A stretch of 64,000 bases of DNA from Campylobacter fetus subsp. fetus (GTDB taxonomy: Bacteria; Campylobacterota; Campylobacteria; Campylobacterales; Campylobacteraceae). This document shows, piece after piece, positions 16,142 to 26,943 of the stretch. The notes under the pieces are model-generated. The model searched no databases. It was given only the letters and a program-made list of their open reading frames with translations, and was not told the origin of the DNA. Numbering within the stretch: position 1 is the first letter of the stretch; each line of letters starts with the position of its first letter. The DNA lies in NCBI RefSeq assembly GCF_900475935.1, contig NZ_LS483431.1, forward strand, positions 682,001 through 746,000, in the 5' to 3' direction. The position numbers and the translations under genes were made by a program.

Positions 16142-17503
16142 ATGAATAAAGATTTAGATGAAGTAAAAGAGCAGTTAGAAAAACATCTCGATGATGGCGT
16201 CGGTGGCGAATTAAGCCCATCAGATATCGCGTCGCATCTAAAGGTATTGAAAAGCCATGATGAAGATGAATACGCTACTTACCTTGAAAAATTAGACTCT
16301 CAAAGTCTTGGCGAAGTCGCTATGGAAATGCCGGATCACATGCTTAAGGATGTGATTGAAAATGTTCCTAATAATAAGATAGTAGAAGCCTTAGAAGAGC
16401 TAGAAAGCGATGACGCCACCGACCTTTTACAAAATATAGAAGATATAGATGAGGAAAAAGCTAAAGAGCTTTTTAGCTCTCTTGAATTAGATAGCCAAAA
16501 AGAGATAAGCAAACTTATAAATTACGAAGACAATGAAGCCGGTGCTTATATGCAAACGGAGCTTTTTTCAGCTAGACTTGATGAAAGACTAAGTTCTGCG
16601 ATATCTCGTTTTAGGGTAATGAAAAAAAGAGATGAGATAGAAAACGTATTTCAACTCTTTGTAGTTGATAAAGATGGTGTTTTAAAATACGTTATACCTT
16701 TAGAAGATCTTATAATATATGATTTTGATTTAAATTTAGAAAATATTATAAAAAATGGCGGTGTAGATAAATATAAGCCGCATTTTGCTACTGATACAGA
16801 TGATATAAGCGAAGTTGCGGCTACTGTTATGGACTATGATTTAAGTGCTATAGCTGTTGTAAATAAAGCAGGAGTTTTGATAGGTCGTATCACCACCGAT
16901 GATATACACGACTTTTTAGAAGAGAGCGCTACTGAACAAATTTATAATTTAGCAGGTGTTAATGATGAAGCCGAAGAAGAAGGACTAGTTAAAACAGGTC
17001 GTGCGCGTGCTATTTGGCTATTTGTAAATTTGATAACTGCTATATTTAGCGTAAGCGTGATAGGGTTATTTGATAAATCTATAGAGTCTTTAGTTGCTCT
17101 TGCTATGCTTATGCCGATTGTAGCGGGTATCGGAGGGAACGCCGGTAATCAAACATTAGCCGTAAATGTAAGACGTCTCGCATTAGGAGAGATACAATTT
17201 GATAGTTTTTGGAGCGTTTTAAAAAAAGAACTTATAATGGCTTCTGTTAATTCTATAATATTTGCTTCTTTTGTCGGATTTTTGGTTGGACTTTGGTTTA
17301 ATATGCCTCTACTTGGAGTAGTAATAGGTGTGGCTATGATTATAAATTTGCTTTTAGCCGCTTTTTTCGGAACATTTATACCTCTAACATTTAAAAGAAT
17401 AGGGCTAGATCCAGCAGTTGGTAGCTCTGTATTTTTAACTATGATAACTGATATGATGGGATTTTTCGTATTTTTAGGACTTGCTACATGGATACTATTA
17501 TAA
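16142..17503 (+). CDS. mgtE: Magnesium transporter MgtE
   Basis: MgtE is a Mg2+-gated homodimeric channel. The 453-residue product has the cytosolic helical N-domain (about residues 1-130, with repeated EALEELESDDATDLLQNIE), a tandem CBS pair (about 130-255) and five C-terminal membrane helices from about 285, including the pore signature PIVAGIGGNAGNQTLAV (about 331-347). The intracellular acidic domains sense Mg2+ and close the pore in the known structures. The length is normal. The gene ends 16 bases inside the next gene, so the two are translated from one transcript. Confidence 0.93.
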   Translation: MNKDLDEVKEQLEKHLDDGVGGELSPSDIASHLKVLKSHDEDEYATYLEKLDSQSLGEVAMEMPDHMLKDVIENVPNNKIVEALEELESDDATDLLQNIEDIDEEKAKELFSSLELDSQKEISKLINYEDNEAGAYMQTELFSARLDERLSSAISRFRVMKKRDEIENVFQLFVVDKDGVLKYVIPLEDLIIYDFDLNLENIIKNGGVDKYKPHFATDTDDISEVAATVMDYDLSAIAVVNKAGVLIGRITTDDIHDFLEESATEQIYNLAGVNDEAEEEGLVKTGRARAIWLFVNLITAIFSVSVIGLFDKSIESLVALAMLMPIVAGIGGNAGNQTLAVNVRRLALGEIQFDSFWSVLKKELIMASVNSIIFASFVGFLVGLWFNMPLLGVVIGVAMIINLLLAAFFGTFIPLTFKRIGLDPAVGSSVFLTMITDMMGFFVFLGLATWILL

Positions 17504-18072
17504 AAGATTTAAAGATTGTACCGCTTGAGAACTCAAAGTTTGTAAAGCCATTTAGTATTTTATATACTCAAGATAATAAAAACAAGCGCTGGGACTGCGT
17601 AGAAGCTCATGATAGCGTATCTTGTATAATGTATCATAAAGATTTTGATGCGTTTTTGTTTGTAAAGCAGTTTCGTCCATCTCTTTGGTATTATCAGACA
17701 AAAAATAGTATAAGTTCAGATGAACCAGGAGTTACGCATGAGCTTTGCGCCGGTATCATGGATAAAGGTTTGAGCGCCGAAGAAACGATGATAGAAGAGA
17801 TATTAGAAGAGACGGGATACGCCGTTCAAGAGGTAAAAAAGATAACTAGCAGTTACACGGCATTAGGCTTTGGAGCCAATAGACAAACTCTTTTTTGTAC
17901 TACTATTGATGAAAGTATGAAAAAAACAGCTGGTGGTGGAGTTGATGATGAGAAAATCGAGATCGTATTTATCAAAAAATCTGATATTCTAGATTTTATT
18001 TATGATGAAAATATGGTCAAAGCCCCAAATTTGCAATTTTCCGTACTTTGGTATCTACAAAATATGTTCTAG
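17488..18072 (+). CDS. Nudix hydrolase, UDP-sugar/ADP-ribose diphosphatase type
   Basis: Nudix enzymes hydrolyse nucleoside diphosphates linked to another group. The 194-residue product has a Nudix helix in GIMDKGLSAEETMIEEILEE (about residues 91-110) followed by TGY. The EExxEE metal-binding core is intact, but the canonical Arg is Glu and the first Glu position is Leu. The layout (ELCAGIMDKGLS) is close to eukaryotic NUDT14 UDP-glucose diphosphatase (ELCAGLVDQPGLS), so a UDP-sugar or ADP-ribose substrate is the best guess. It starts 16 bases inside mgtE. Its end meets a bidirectional terminator. Confidence 0.8.
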   Translation: MDTIIKDLKIVPLENSKFVKPFSILYTQDNKNKRWDCVEAHDSVSCIMYHKDFDAFLFVKQFRPSLWYYQTKNSISSDEPGVTHELCAGIMDKGLSAEETMIEEILEETGYAVQEVKKITSSYTALGFGANRQTLFCTTIDESMKKTAGGGVDDEKIEIVFIKKSDILDFIYDENMVKAPNLQFSVLWYLQNMF

Positions 18073-18074
18073 CT

Positions 18075-18104
18075 AAGGGCTAAAAAAGATTTTTCAGCCC
18101 TTTT
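18075..18104. terminator. Bidirectional terminator between Nudix gene and AsmA-like gene
   Basis: AAGGGCT pairs with AGCCCTT, extended inward by an A5/T5 helix across one mismatch, with a T-run on the plus side (TTTTAT). The minus strand also has a run of A/T after the stem. It contains the AsmA-like stop codon. Confidence 0.75.
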
Positions 18105-20629
18105 ATAATATCTTTCGCATCATTTGTTTTATTTTCATCCGAGTTAAATAGTTTCTTTAAGCCTCTATCCATCTCTTTTTCTATCTTTGTCTTTAAATAG
18201 CTGGATTTAAATGCATATTTAGGCTCTTTTGTAGTTCCAGAAACTTCTATTTGTAGATCCGTTTTTTCTATATTCGTATCAATAGGTATAAATATCTTTG
18301 AGTTTAGCATATTTATACTTCCTTTTGTAACATTTACATCTGATTTTGGAGAGCTCATTTGGGCATTAAAGGTTATTATATCTTTGTTTATATCTCCTTT
18401 TACATAGCCGTCTTTAAAGACTTCTTCTGTTATATCTTGGTTCAATGCTATGCTAATGGCATTTGTAAGTCCGCTTTTAGCTAGTTTTCCTTCTAAAAGA
18501 TCAATTTTAAAATTACCTTTTGCTCCATTCAGGTCATATTTAGCATTTAAATTCGAAATACCTTCATAAAATGGATCATAATCAGCCATTTTTAGAAGTT
18601 CTTGTACCGAAAATTTATCTAAATTTAAGGTTAAGATACCATTTTTTAACTCTGATTTTAGTTTGCTTTTAAGCAGATCAGAGTTTAAAGTTAGATAAAG
18701 AGTGTCTTTGTACTGTGCTTTACCGTTTGCGTTTAGACTTCCTATTAATTTTTTACCGATTAAAAATTCAAATTTTGAAATATCGTTTATATTAGCCAAA
18801 TACGTTGCATCCAAAGCTAATTTATTTATATCAAAACTTCCTTCAAATTTGTCTATGTTTATTAAATTTGAACTTAAATTTGACATAAAATATGCAATTG
18901 AATTTGTGAAAGTAGGTTTAAACTCTGCTCTAAATTTAATATTGTTTGGAAAATCTTTTTTTGTCATTTCTTTTAAATTGGCTGCATTTAGCGTCGCGTT
19001 ATTTAAATCTATAACTCCTTTTCCGTTTAGATTTTTTATATCTATGGAATCTAAGTTTAATTCCGCATTTATAACTCCATCAAATAGCGGTTTTTGACCG
19101 ATCAATACAAACAAATTTTCAGCTAAAATATCTTTGATATTTGCTTTTAATGTGTTGTTTTTTAAATTCGCATTTATAACTCCATCCATAGCTTTTATAT
19201 TTAAGCTTAGATTATCTAATTTGGTAGCTTTTATGACAGCTTCAGCGTTTAGTTCAGCTGAACCGTTTAGTGTTTTGCCTGTTAAGTTTCCAAGAGCATT
19301 TAAGCTCGGAATACTCATTTGCAAACTAGCATTTGCATCTTTGCTATCAAGATTGTAAATACTATGAAACTTATCTACCCTTAAAATTTCTGAGCTTAAT
19401 ATAGAATTTAAGTTTAAAATTCCATCTTGAAAAATTGCTTTGGCGTCTCCCGTAAATGGTATATCTTTTTTAATTTCAGTATTTATTAGTTTGTTTAGTT
19501 CATTACTTTTGAGTTTTGAGTTTGTGATTTTTAAATTTGCACTTCCGTTTGTTTTTGATGGAATATTTATATCGTTTATGTCGGCGATACCGTTTATGCT
19601 TCCATCGGCAATTGCCGGCAAAGACGCTATTTTAAGCAGTTCATCAAGTTTTATATTTTTTATATCGGCGTCTATTTTATTGTCTTTTAATTTTGCTATT
19701 ACAATTCCTCCAAGACCTTTTATTTGTGCGTCTAAAAACGATAGTTTGTTTGCGTCTATTTGAGTATTTGCATTTAGTGTTATCTCGCCTTTTAAAGACT
19801 GTTTGATCAAAGGTTCTAGTTTTAGCAGATCTGGAATGTTTAAATTTAAATCGGTATTTAGTTTATTGTTTGAGATATTATATACGGAGTTTAGTGCCGC
19901 CGCAACCGCTATCGGAGATTTTATCACGGTTTTTGCAGTAGCTATATCGCCCGATAGTTTTATATCTGATTTTGCAGTTATGAAAAAATTACTCGGAAGT
20001 GAAATATTGAAGTCGTTTTGTATAAGCTCATTGTTTGTGTTTGCTTTTTTTATATTTAAATTTGCATCTCCTTGATAACCGTTATTTGCATACGATATAT
20101 CGGCCGTAGCATCTAAATGTCCTATTATATATGGTTTATGAAGCGCTATAGTCGATATCTGTGCCAAATTTAGAGATTTTGCGTCTAGTTTTAACTCAAG
20201 AGGTTTTAAATTTACAACTCTAATGGCAAATCTCATATTTGAGCCTACAAGAATTCCCGCTCCATTTACTACAAAATTATTTAAATTTCCAATCATATCT
20301 CCATTTAAAGATATATTATCTTTTATATCTATACCAAAACTGTTTAAGCTTCTGGTTTGTGCGGTATAGTTTAGATCAAAGTTTTTTTTAATCAGATTAT
20401 AGCTTCCTGTAACTGTTAGGTTTAGCTCGGAGTTTATCGCGGCTTGTATATCTGCTTTGGATAAACCGACTTTAAACTTTTTTAATTCTATTTTCATACC
20501 GCTTTTTTGCGTTGCTATTTTTTCTACGTACGGCTTCATGAGACTATTCCCAAAACTAGTAAATAATATGGTATAAGCAGATATAAATAATACTGCAATA
20601 ATGCCTAAAATCCATAGTAAAACTCTCAT
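18080..20629 (-). CDS. Large AsmA-like periplasmic protein anchored in the inner membrane
   Basis: The 849-residue product has one N-terminal membrane helix (residues 2-24) and then a long, repetitive, beta-rich periplasmic body of alternating hydrophobic positions with many Asn, Lys and Leu (repeated units such as LNANTQIDANKLSFLDAQIK). This matches the AsmA/TamB/YhdP class, elongated beta-groove proteins thought to carry phospholipids between the two membranes. A short amphipathic region precedes the Lys-rich C-terminus (about 815-849). Exact subfamily and cargo cannot be told. It stands alone between a terminator and its own promoter at 20653-20658, with GGAG before the ATG. A gene at the same place next to groES exists in C. 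jejuni. Confidence 0.7.
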   Translation of the reverse strand: MRVLLWILGIIAVLFISAYTILFTSFGNSLMKPYVEKIATQKSGMKIELKKFKVGLSKADIQAAINSELNLTVTGSYNLIKKNFDLNYTAQTRSLNSFGIDIKDNISLNGDMIGNLNNFVVNGAGILVGSNMRFAIRVVNLKPLELKLDAKSLNLAQISTIALHKPYIIGHLDATADISYANNGYQGDANLNIKKANTNNELIQNDFNISLPSNFFITAKSDIKLSGDIATAKTVIKSPIAVAAALNSVYNISNNKLNTDLNLNIPDLLKLEPLIKQSLKGEITLNANTQIDANKLSFLDAQIKGLGGIVIAKLKDNKIDADIKNIKLDELLKIASLPAIADGSINGIADINDINIPSKTNGSANLKITNSKLKSNELNKLINTEIKKDIPFTGDAKAIFQDGILNLNSILSSEILRVDKFHSIYNLDSKDANASLQMSIPSLNALGNLTGKTLNGSAELNAEAVIKATKLDNLSLNIKAMDGVINANLKNNTLKANIKDILAENLFVLIGQKPLFDGVINAELNLDSIDIKNLNGKGVIDLNNATLNAANLKEMTKKDFPNNIKFRAEFKPTFTNSIAYFMSNLSSNLINIDKFEGSFDINKLALDATYLANINDISKFEFLIGKKLIGSLNANGKAQYKDTLYLTLNSDLLKSKLKSELKNGILTLNLDKFSVQELLKMADYDPFYEGISNLNAKYDLNGAKGNFKIDLLEGKLAKSGLTNAISIALNQDITEEVFKDGYVKGDINKDIITFNAQMSSPKSDVNVTKGSINMLNSKIFIPIDTNIEKTDLQIEVSGTTKEPKYAFKSSYLKTKIEKEMDRGLKKLFNSDENKTNDAKDIIKGLKNLF

Positions 20630-20652
20630 ATTTTGCTCCGTATTTTCTTATA

Positions 20653-20658
20653 ATTATA
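20653..20658 (-). promoter_or_regulatory. -10 element of the AsmA-like gene
   Basis: On the minus strand GTATAATTATAAG contains TATAAT, 23 bases before the ATG at 20629. The leader is therefore very short. Confidence 0.45.
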
Positions 20659-20770
20659 CAATATATTTGTAAAGAAACGAAATATTTAGAGAAAGTATTT
20701 AAACTTGAGCCAATTAGACTAAAATTTTATGATAAATTTGGCTTTAAATCTTGACTTTTAACTAAAATTA

Positions 20771-20779
20771 TGCTATATT
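20771..20779 (+). promoter_or_regulatory. groESL promoter, extended -10
   Basis: TGCTATATT is an extended -10 (TGC plus TATATT). Transcription would begin around 20786, inside the operator just downstream. Confidence 0.55.
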
Positions 20780-20780
20780 T

Positions 20781-20807
20781 TCGTCACTCAAAAGGTAAGA
20801 GTGCTAA
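20781..20807 (+). promoter_or_regulatory. CIRCE-like HrcA operator of groESL
   Basis: The right arm GAGTGCTAA (20799-20807) is identical to the consensus CIRCE arm. A nine-base spacer, the standard length, separates it from TCGTCACTC (20781-20789), which matches the consensus left arm TTAGCACTC at six of nine positions, including all of CACTC. HrcA binding to CIRCE represses chaperone genes, with GroEL as its co-factor. Its position over the expected start site fits repression. Confidence 0.8.
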
Positions 20808-20845
20808 TTATTTAGAGAAAAATTTGATAAACGAAAGGACAAGAG

Positions 20846-21109
20846 ATGAAATTTGAGCCACTTGGAAAACGTGTTTTAGTAGAGCGAGAAGAGGAAGTTA
20901 AGACAACTGCTAGCGGTATTATTATACCAGATAATGCTTCAAAAGAAAAACCTTCAAAAGGAAAAGTAGTAGCAGCTAGCAAAGAGGCTGAGGGTGTTAG
21001 CGTAGGTGATATCGTTGTATTTGCAAAGTATGCTGGCAGCGAGATCAGCTTAGAAGATAAAAAATATCTAGTTTTAAATTTAGAAGATATTTTAGGCGTA
21101 ATTAAGTAA
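20846..21109 (+). CDS. groES: Co-chaperonin GroES
   Basis: GroES caps the GroEL folding chamber as a heptamer. The 87-residue product has the family opening [15 protein letters not shown], a mobile loop [20 protein letters not shown] (about residues 21-40) whose hydrophobic III contacts GroEL, and the closing DILGVIK. It is shorter than the E. coli protein (97 residues), as usual in this class. It is followed after 17 bases by groEL and controlled by the promoter/CIRCE region upstream. Confidence 0.97.
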
Positions 21110-21114
21110 ATTAA

Positions 21115-22764
<1,650 letters not shown>

Positions 22765-22770
22765 GCCCTA

Positions 22771-22803
22771 AAGCAGACTCCTTTTTGGGGTTTGCTTTTA
22801 TAC
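22771..22803 (+). terminator. Rho-independent terminator of groESL
   Basis: AAGCAGACTCC pairs with GGGGTTTGCTT (11 pairs with two G-T) around a T5 loop, followed by TTTATACTTTTTTA. Confidence 0.85.
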
Positions 22804-22894
22804 TTTTTTATTTTTATACTTTTAAATTTATGCTATTTTTACTATTTTATGCTACTTTTATTTAACACAATTTTATATTTATTTTGAACATTTA

Positions 22895-22903
22895 TGATAA
22901 AAT
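22895..22903 (+). promoter_or_regulatory. hemH promoter, extended -10
   Basis: TGATAAAAT has the TGN extension and a TAAAAT hexamer 18 bases before the ATG, with AAGGAG in between. The short distance implies a leader of about 12 bases. Confidence 0.5.
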
Positions 22904-22921
22904 ACGATTCAAGGAGAATAT

Positions 22922-23866
22922 ATGAAAAAAGTTGTAATACTACTAAATATGGGCGGAGCTGATGATTTAAGTCAAGTTGAGCTATTTTTGAAAAATATGT
23001 TTAACGATCCATATATTTTGGGTATAAAAAATAGAAAAATTCGCTCAGTGCTAGCTTGGCTTATAACTAAAATGAGACTAAAAAGTGCAACACGCAACTA
23101 TACGGAGTTAGGCGGCAAATCTCCTATAGGAGATATCACTAGATCTTTGATTGATAAATTAAATATTAAATTCGGAAATGAAAATCTTACTTTTGATTAT
23201 GCTATGAACTATACACCTCCTTTTGCTATAGATAGTTTAAAAAAGTATAAATACGCCGATGAAATACTGCTATTTCCATTATATCCTCATCATTCAAGAA
23301 CTACTATAGTATCTAGTTTGGATTCCGCAAACAGAGCTATAAAAGAGCTTAGTATAAAATCTAATATAAAAGTTATAAACTATTTTTATAAGGATGAAAG
23401 ATATAATAAAATTATAACAAGTAGTATAAAAGAAAAGATTGCTGAAATGAATTCAAGTCAAATCGATCTGATATTTTCATCTCATTCACTTCCGAAAAAA
23501 ATAATCGAAAAAGGCGACTTGTATGAAACTCATACTAATGAACATGTAAAAATAATTTCAGATATGTTGGCTAAAGATGGAGTTAAGTTTAATTCTATTA
23601 GTTTAGCTTATCAATCAAGATTGGGGCCTGTTGAATGGCTGGGTCCGAATTTAAGCGAAGTTTTATCAAATTTAAAAAGCAAAAAAGCACTTATTTATCC
23701 GATTAGTTTTTGTATAGATAACTCAGAAACGGATTTTGAACTAGATATCGAGTATAGAAAAATAGCAGATCAAAAAGAGTTTGACTACTATGAAGTTGTG
23801 AAAGCTCCTGATGATAGTGAAGCTTTTGTTGATTATATAGCTTATAAAGTTAAAGAGTTAGTCTAA
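22922..23866 (+). CDS. hemH: Ferrochelatase
   Basis: HemH inserts Fe2+ into protoporphyrin IX, the last step of classical haem synthesis. The 314-residue product has the N-terminal LLNMGGADDLSQVELFLKNM (about residues 7-26), the catalytic histidine in SSHSLPKKIIEKGD (His about 188), and the acidic metal/proton site DNSETDFELDIEY (about 268-280). No iron-sulfur cysteine cluster is seen at the C-terminus. The gene has its own promoter and terminates convergently, overlapping the PBP gene's end by nine bases. Confidence 0.93.
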   Translation: MKKVVILLNMGGADDLSQVELFLKNMFNDPYILGIKNRKIRSVLAWLITKMRLKSATRNYTELGGKSPIGDITRSLIDKLNIKFGNENLTFDYAMNYTPPFAIDSLKKYKYADEILLFPLYPHHSRTTIVSSLDSANRAIKELSIKSNIKVINYFYKDERYNKIITSSIKEKIAEMNSSQIDLIFSSHSLPKKIIEKGDLYETHTNEHVKIISDMLAKDGVKFNSISLAYQSRLGPVEWLGPNLSEVLSNLKSKKALIYPISFCIDNSETDFELDIEYRKIADQKEFDYYEVVKAPDDSEAFVDYIAYKVKELV

Positions 23867-25678
23867 TATATCTCTGTTATCTTGCTCGTTTTGATCTATT
23901 TTAGGAGATGCTATAGCCGGTTTTAAATAACCATTTTCTACCATTAATTCAACGGTGTTTTTAAAAATCGGTAAAGCGCTCCATGAGGCGTAATAGTAAG
24001 GATATGGTTTCATAGGCTCTCTTACTAATACGCCTATTGTATAGTTATTTCCGCTTATATCATTAACAAATCCAAAAAAGCTTGCATTATATCGTTTATC
24101 GCTATAGCCTCCACTTGTAGCTATGTGAGCGGTTCCGGTTTTTCCACCTATACTAAGTCCTTGTATACGCGCTTTTCTAGCTGTGCCTTTGTTGCTTTCG
24201 ACTACTTTTATAAGTATTCTTTTCATAATTTTAGCAGTTTCTATAGGTAAAATAGTTTTGATATCTTGCTCCTTTATAGCATATATTTTACCGTTTTTTT
24301 CTAGGTGACTTGCGATTTGCGGTGTTATCATAACTCCATTATTATTTATAGTGTTATAAGCATTTAAAAGTTGCATAAATGTGGCTTGAAGTCCATATCC
24401 ATAACTAACAGTAGATTTGTATGTTTTATTTCTAAGTTCGTTTATAGATGGAAGTAATCCAACTTGTTCATAGCTTAGATCAACTCCTGTTTTTTTAGAA
24501 AATCCAAAATCCAAAAGCCCATTATATAGATCTATTTCACTTAATCTCTCAACTAGCTGTATCATACCCACATTTGATGATTCTACTATTATATCTTCAG
24601 CACTTAAAAAATCATTTTTATGACTATCTGTTATTGTTCTTTGGCCGAGTTTATACTTTCCGCCATATGTATTTATGATCTCTAGCGGATTTACTTTATT
24701 TTCTCTAAGTAACAAAGAGAAAATGACTGGTTTCATGACCGAACCTACTTCATAAGCGTATTCGCTTGCGGTTGAATTTAATGATTGGTAATCATTTATT
24801 GTGATATTTGATGGATTATATCTTGAAGTGGAAACTAATGCGATGATTTTTCCTGTTTTGCTCTCCATAACTCCTATAACAACCTCTTTTGCTATGAGAT
24901 CGTTTAGCTTTTGTGTTGCCATCTGTTCTATTACTTTTTGGAGTTTCAATGGAGTATTTAAAACCACATTATACCCGTCAATTCGTTTTGAGAGTTCTGC
25001 GTCACCAGATAGTATAATAGTGTTTGACAGATCTCTTGGACCTTTTGTAATCGCATCTTGCGTAGATGAGAGCAGGTTGTCATATACTTTTTCTATACCT
25101 TTTACTCCTTCTACTTTGGTTATACCGTCTTGTTCTATCTTTTTTATGTAGCCGATGGCTGGAGTAAGAGTATCTTCTGCCATATATATACGTTTTTCAC
25201 CACTTTCTACGATGCTCATACCTTGAGTTGCGACTATTCCTGTTTTTGGATCTTGATATGCTATGAATACCTTTTTTTTGTATAATTTTCTAGCTAGCTC
25301 CTTGAGATACGCTGCACCTTTTGCGTCTATTTCATACGATAAGGTTACTACGCCTTTTTTGCTAAGTATTTTTCTGATTTTGGTTGGATCATCACCGCTG
25401 TAGAGTGTGTATAATTTTATAAAAAGCTCTTTTTTGTTTGGATCTATGTTTCTAGTATCCACCATAGCTTTGTATAATTTTTGACTACTAGCTATACTAA
25501 AACCGTCTTTTGATATGATTGAGCCCCTAAGAGCGCTATCAAAATCACTACTTTGTAGCTTTGGCAGCTTTCTATCTAACAAAGCTCTATAAAATATTAC
25601 AAATAAAAATAGTATAATTCCTAAAACTATAAAGCTGAAGATTACATAGATCTTGCTTTGGCTTTGATATCCGCTCAT
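23858..25678 (-). CDS. Class B penicillin-binding protein (FtsI/PBP transpeptidase)
   Basis: This protein cross-links peptidoglycan peptides. The 606-residue product has one N-terminal membrane anchor (about residues 10-30), a non-catalytic pedestal (about 48-230) and a transpeptidase domain with all three active-site motifs: SVMK (Ser313, Lys316), SSN (367-369) and KTG (513-515). The layout fits FtsI (PBP3), the septal enzyme, although pbpA-type elongation cannot be fully excluded from sequence alone. It is the last gene behind flgB-flgC-fliE; its ATG overlaps the fliE stop as TAATG, so it is coupled to flagellar basal-body gene translation, as in C. jejuni. Confidence 0.9.
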   Translation of the reverse strand: MSGYQSQSKIYVIFSFIVLGIILFLFVIFYRALLDRKLPKLQSSDFDSALRGSIISKDGFSIASSQKLYKAMVDTRNIDPNKKELFIKLYTLYSGDDPTKIRKILSKKGVVTLSYEIDAKGAAYLKELARKLYKKKVFIAYQDPKTGIVATQGMSIVESGEKRIYMAEDTLTPAIGYIKKIEQDGITKVEGVKGIEKVYDNLLSSTQDAITKGPRDLSNTIILSGDAELSKRIDGYNVVLNTPLKLQKVIEQMATQKLNDLIAKEVVIGVMESKTGKIIALVSTSRYNPSNITINDYQSLNSTASEYAYEVGSVMKPVIFSLLLRENKVNPLEIINTYGGKYKLGQRTITDSHKNDFLSAEDIIVESSNVGMIQLVERLSEIDLYNGLLDFGFSKKTGVDLSYEQVGLLPSINELRNKTYKSTVSYGYGLQATFMQLLNAYNTINNNGVMITPQIASHLEKNGKIYAIKEQDIKTILPIETAKIMKRILIKVVESNKGTARKARIQGLSIGGKTGTAHIATSGGYSDKRYNASFFGFVNDISGNNYTIGVLVREPMKPYPYYYASWSALPIFKNTVELMVENGYLKPAIASPKIDQNEQDNRDILD

Positions 25679-25965
25679 TACAACTGTGTTCTTGAGATTT
25701 CTTTATATGCATTTATAGCTTTATTTCTTACTTCTAACATCAATTTCATACTAGTTTCCGCTTTTCCTATAGCTATAGCTGCTTGATGAAGATCTTTTAC
25801 CTCTCCTGTGGCTAAGTCTGCTACTGCTTTATCTGCTTTTTCTTGAACATCATTTAAGTCGCTTAAAGCTTTATTTAGCATATCTGAAAAGCCGCTACCA
25901 GCACCATCTTTTTGCTTAGTCTGCTCTGTTGTTTGATTTAAATTTGAAATCTCAGATATATTCAT
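25678..25965 (-). CDS. fliE: Flagellar hook-basal body protein FliE
   Basis: FliE joins the MS ring to the proximal rod and is exported early through the flagellar type III apparatus. The 95-residue helical protein ends in the conserved IAIGKAETSMKLMLEVRNKAINAYKEI region (about residues 63-90), which has the hydrophobic heptads and the closing VRNK. The N-terminal third is polar and disordered. It lies three bases after flgC and overlaps the PBP start. Confidence 0.93.
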   Translation of the reverse strand: MNISEISNLNQTTEQTKQKDGAGSGFSDMLNKALSDLNDVQEKADKAVADLATGEVKDLHQAAIAIGKAETSMKLMLEVRNKAINAYKEISRTQL

Positions 25966-25968
25966 AAA

Positions 25969-26463
25969 TTATCCTTTTAGTAACTCTATTGCGCTAGTTG
26001 CTATACTCTTTGCGCTTTGAAATGCTGAAACATTTGCTTGATAAGCTCTTGTTGCTTCTATTAAATCGGCCATTTCTATAACGGGATTAATATTTGGCAG
26101 CATTATATAACCTTTTGCGTCTGCGTCTGGGTGAGTCGGATCATATTTTAGTTTAAAGTCCTTATCATCTCGAACAATTTTATCTACTACGACACTCATA
26201 AGAGCCGGTTTTGGAAATTCCGGAGCATCTGGATCATTTAATGGATTTTCATTTTTTAAAAAGTCATTTTTTGAATTTATAGATTTGTTTAACTCTTTAT
26301 CAAATTCTATAGCTTTAAATATAACTTCTCTGCGACGATAAGGACCTCCTTCAGCAGTTCTTGTCGTATTAGCATTTGCAATGTTTGAACTTATAACATT
26401 CATTCTAAAACGTTGTGCGCTAAGACCGTATCCGCTTATATCAAAATCACTTAAATATGCCAT
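25969..26463 (-). CDS. flgC: Flagellar proximal rod protein FlgC
   Basis: FlgC is a rod subunit. The 164-residue product has the rod/hook N-terminal motif ISGYGLSAQRFRMNVISSNIANANTT (residues about 9-34), the following GGPYRRREVIF, and the C-terminal coiled region EMADLIEATRAYQANVSAFQ (about 130-150) that packs in the axial core. The length is slightly above the enterobacterial 134 because of an insert around 55-85. It lies between flgB (nine-base gap) and fliE. Confidence 0.95.
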   Translation of the reverse strand: MAYLSDFDISGYGLSAQRFRMNVISSNIANANTTRTAEGGPYRRREVIFKAIEFDKELNKSINSKNDFLKNENPLNDPDAPEFPKPALMSVVVDKIVRDDKDFKLKYDPTHPDADAKGYIMLPNINPVIEMADLIEATRAYQANVSAFQSAKSIATSAIELLKG

Positions 26464-26472
26464 CGTTTATCC

Positions 26473-26913
26473 TTATAATTTACCGCTTGCGTCAATTACG
26501 CTTTTAAATATCTCACCGTGTTTTTTACTTGCTGAATCAAGCGCTTGAACCATTAGAGCATTTTTTCCAAGCTCTGTTGTTTCAACATCAAGATCGACGG
26601 TATTCGCATCATTTCTTGCTGTATGACCGTCTCTTAAATAGATTGTTGCTTGTTTGTTGCTAGGAAAATCTAAAGCCGGAAAATGTTTTTCGTTTGTTAC
26701 TGCAAGTTCAAGTTTTGGCTCTCCTGAGTTTTTGTTATAAATTTCATTTTTTTTAGCTATCAACGCTGATTCAAAATCAACATCTTTAGATTTATAAAAC
26801 GGAGTGTCAATGTTTGCTATGTTGCTAGCTATAAGCTTTTGGCGAAGTACTCTGCCTTCTAGAGCAGCTTCTACTAGCTGTTTTGATTTGCTTGTCGAAA
26901 AACCTGCATACAT
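26473..26913 (-). CDS. flgB: Flagellar proximal rod protein FlgB
   Basis: FlgB is the first rod subunit above FliE. The 146-residue product has the rod motif LRQKLIASNIANIDTPFYKSKDVDFE (about residues 23-48) and a C-terminal helix around TTELGKNALMVQALDSASKK. No signal peptide is present, consistent with flagellar export. It heads flgB-flgC-fliE-PBP, with AAGGAG before the ATG and a sigma-54 promoter at 26944-26961. Confidence 0.95.
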   Translation of the reverse strand: MYAGFSTSKSKQLVEAALEGRVLRQKLIASNIANIDTPFYKSKDVDFESALIAKKNEIYNKNSGEPKLELAVTNEKHFPALDFPSNKQATIYLRDGHTARNDANTVDLDVETTELGKNALMVQALDSASKKHGEIFKSVIDASGKL

Positions 26914-26943
26914 CTATATCTCCTTGAACTTATAGTCTTTAAT

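Noticed and set aside
18702..20075. Several open frames of 74-131 codons on the plus strand opposite the AsmA-like gene
   Set aside because: They are antisense to one long, clearly protein-coding frame, are rich in Phe, Ser and Ile as expected for the complement of Lys/Asn/Asp-rich codons, and have no ribosome sites.
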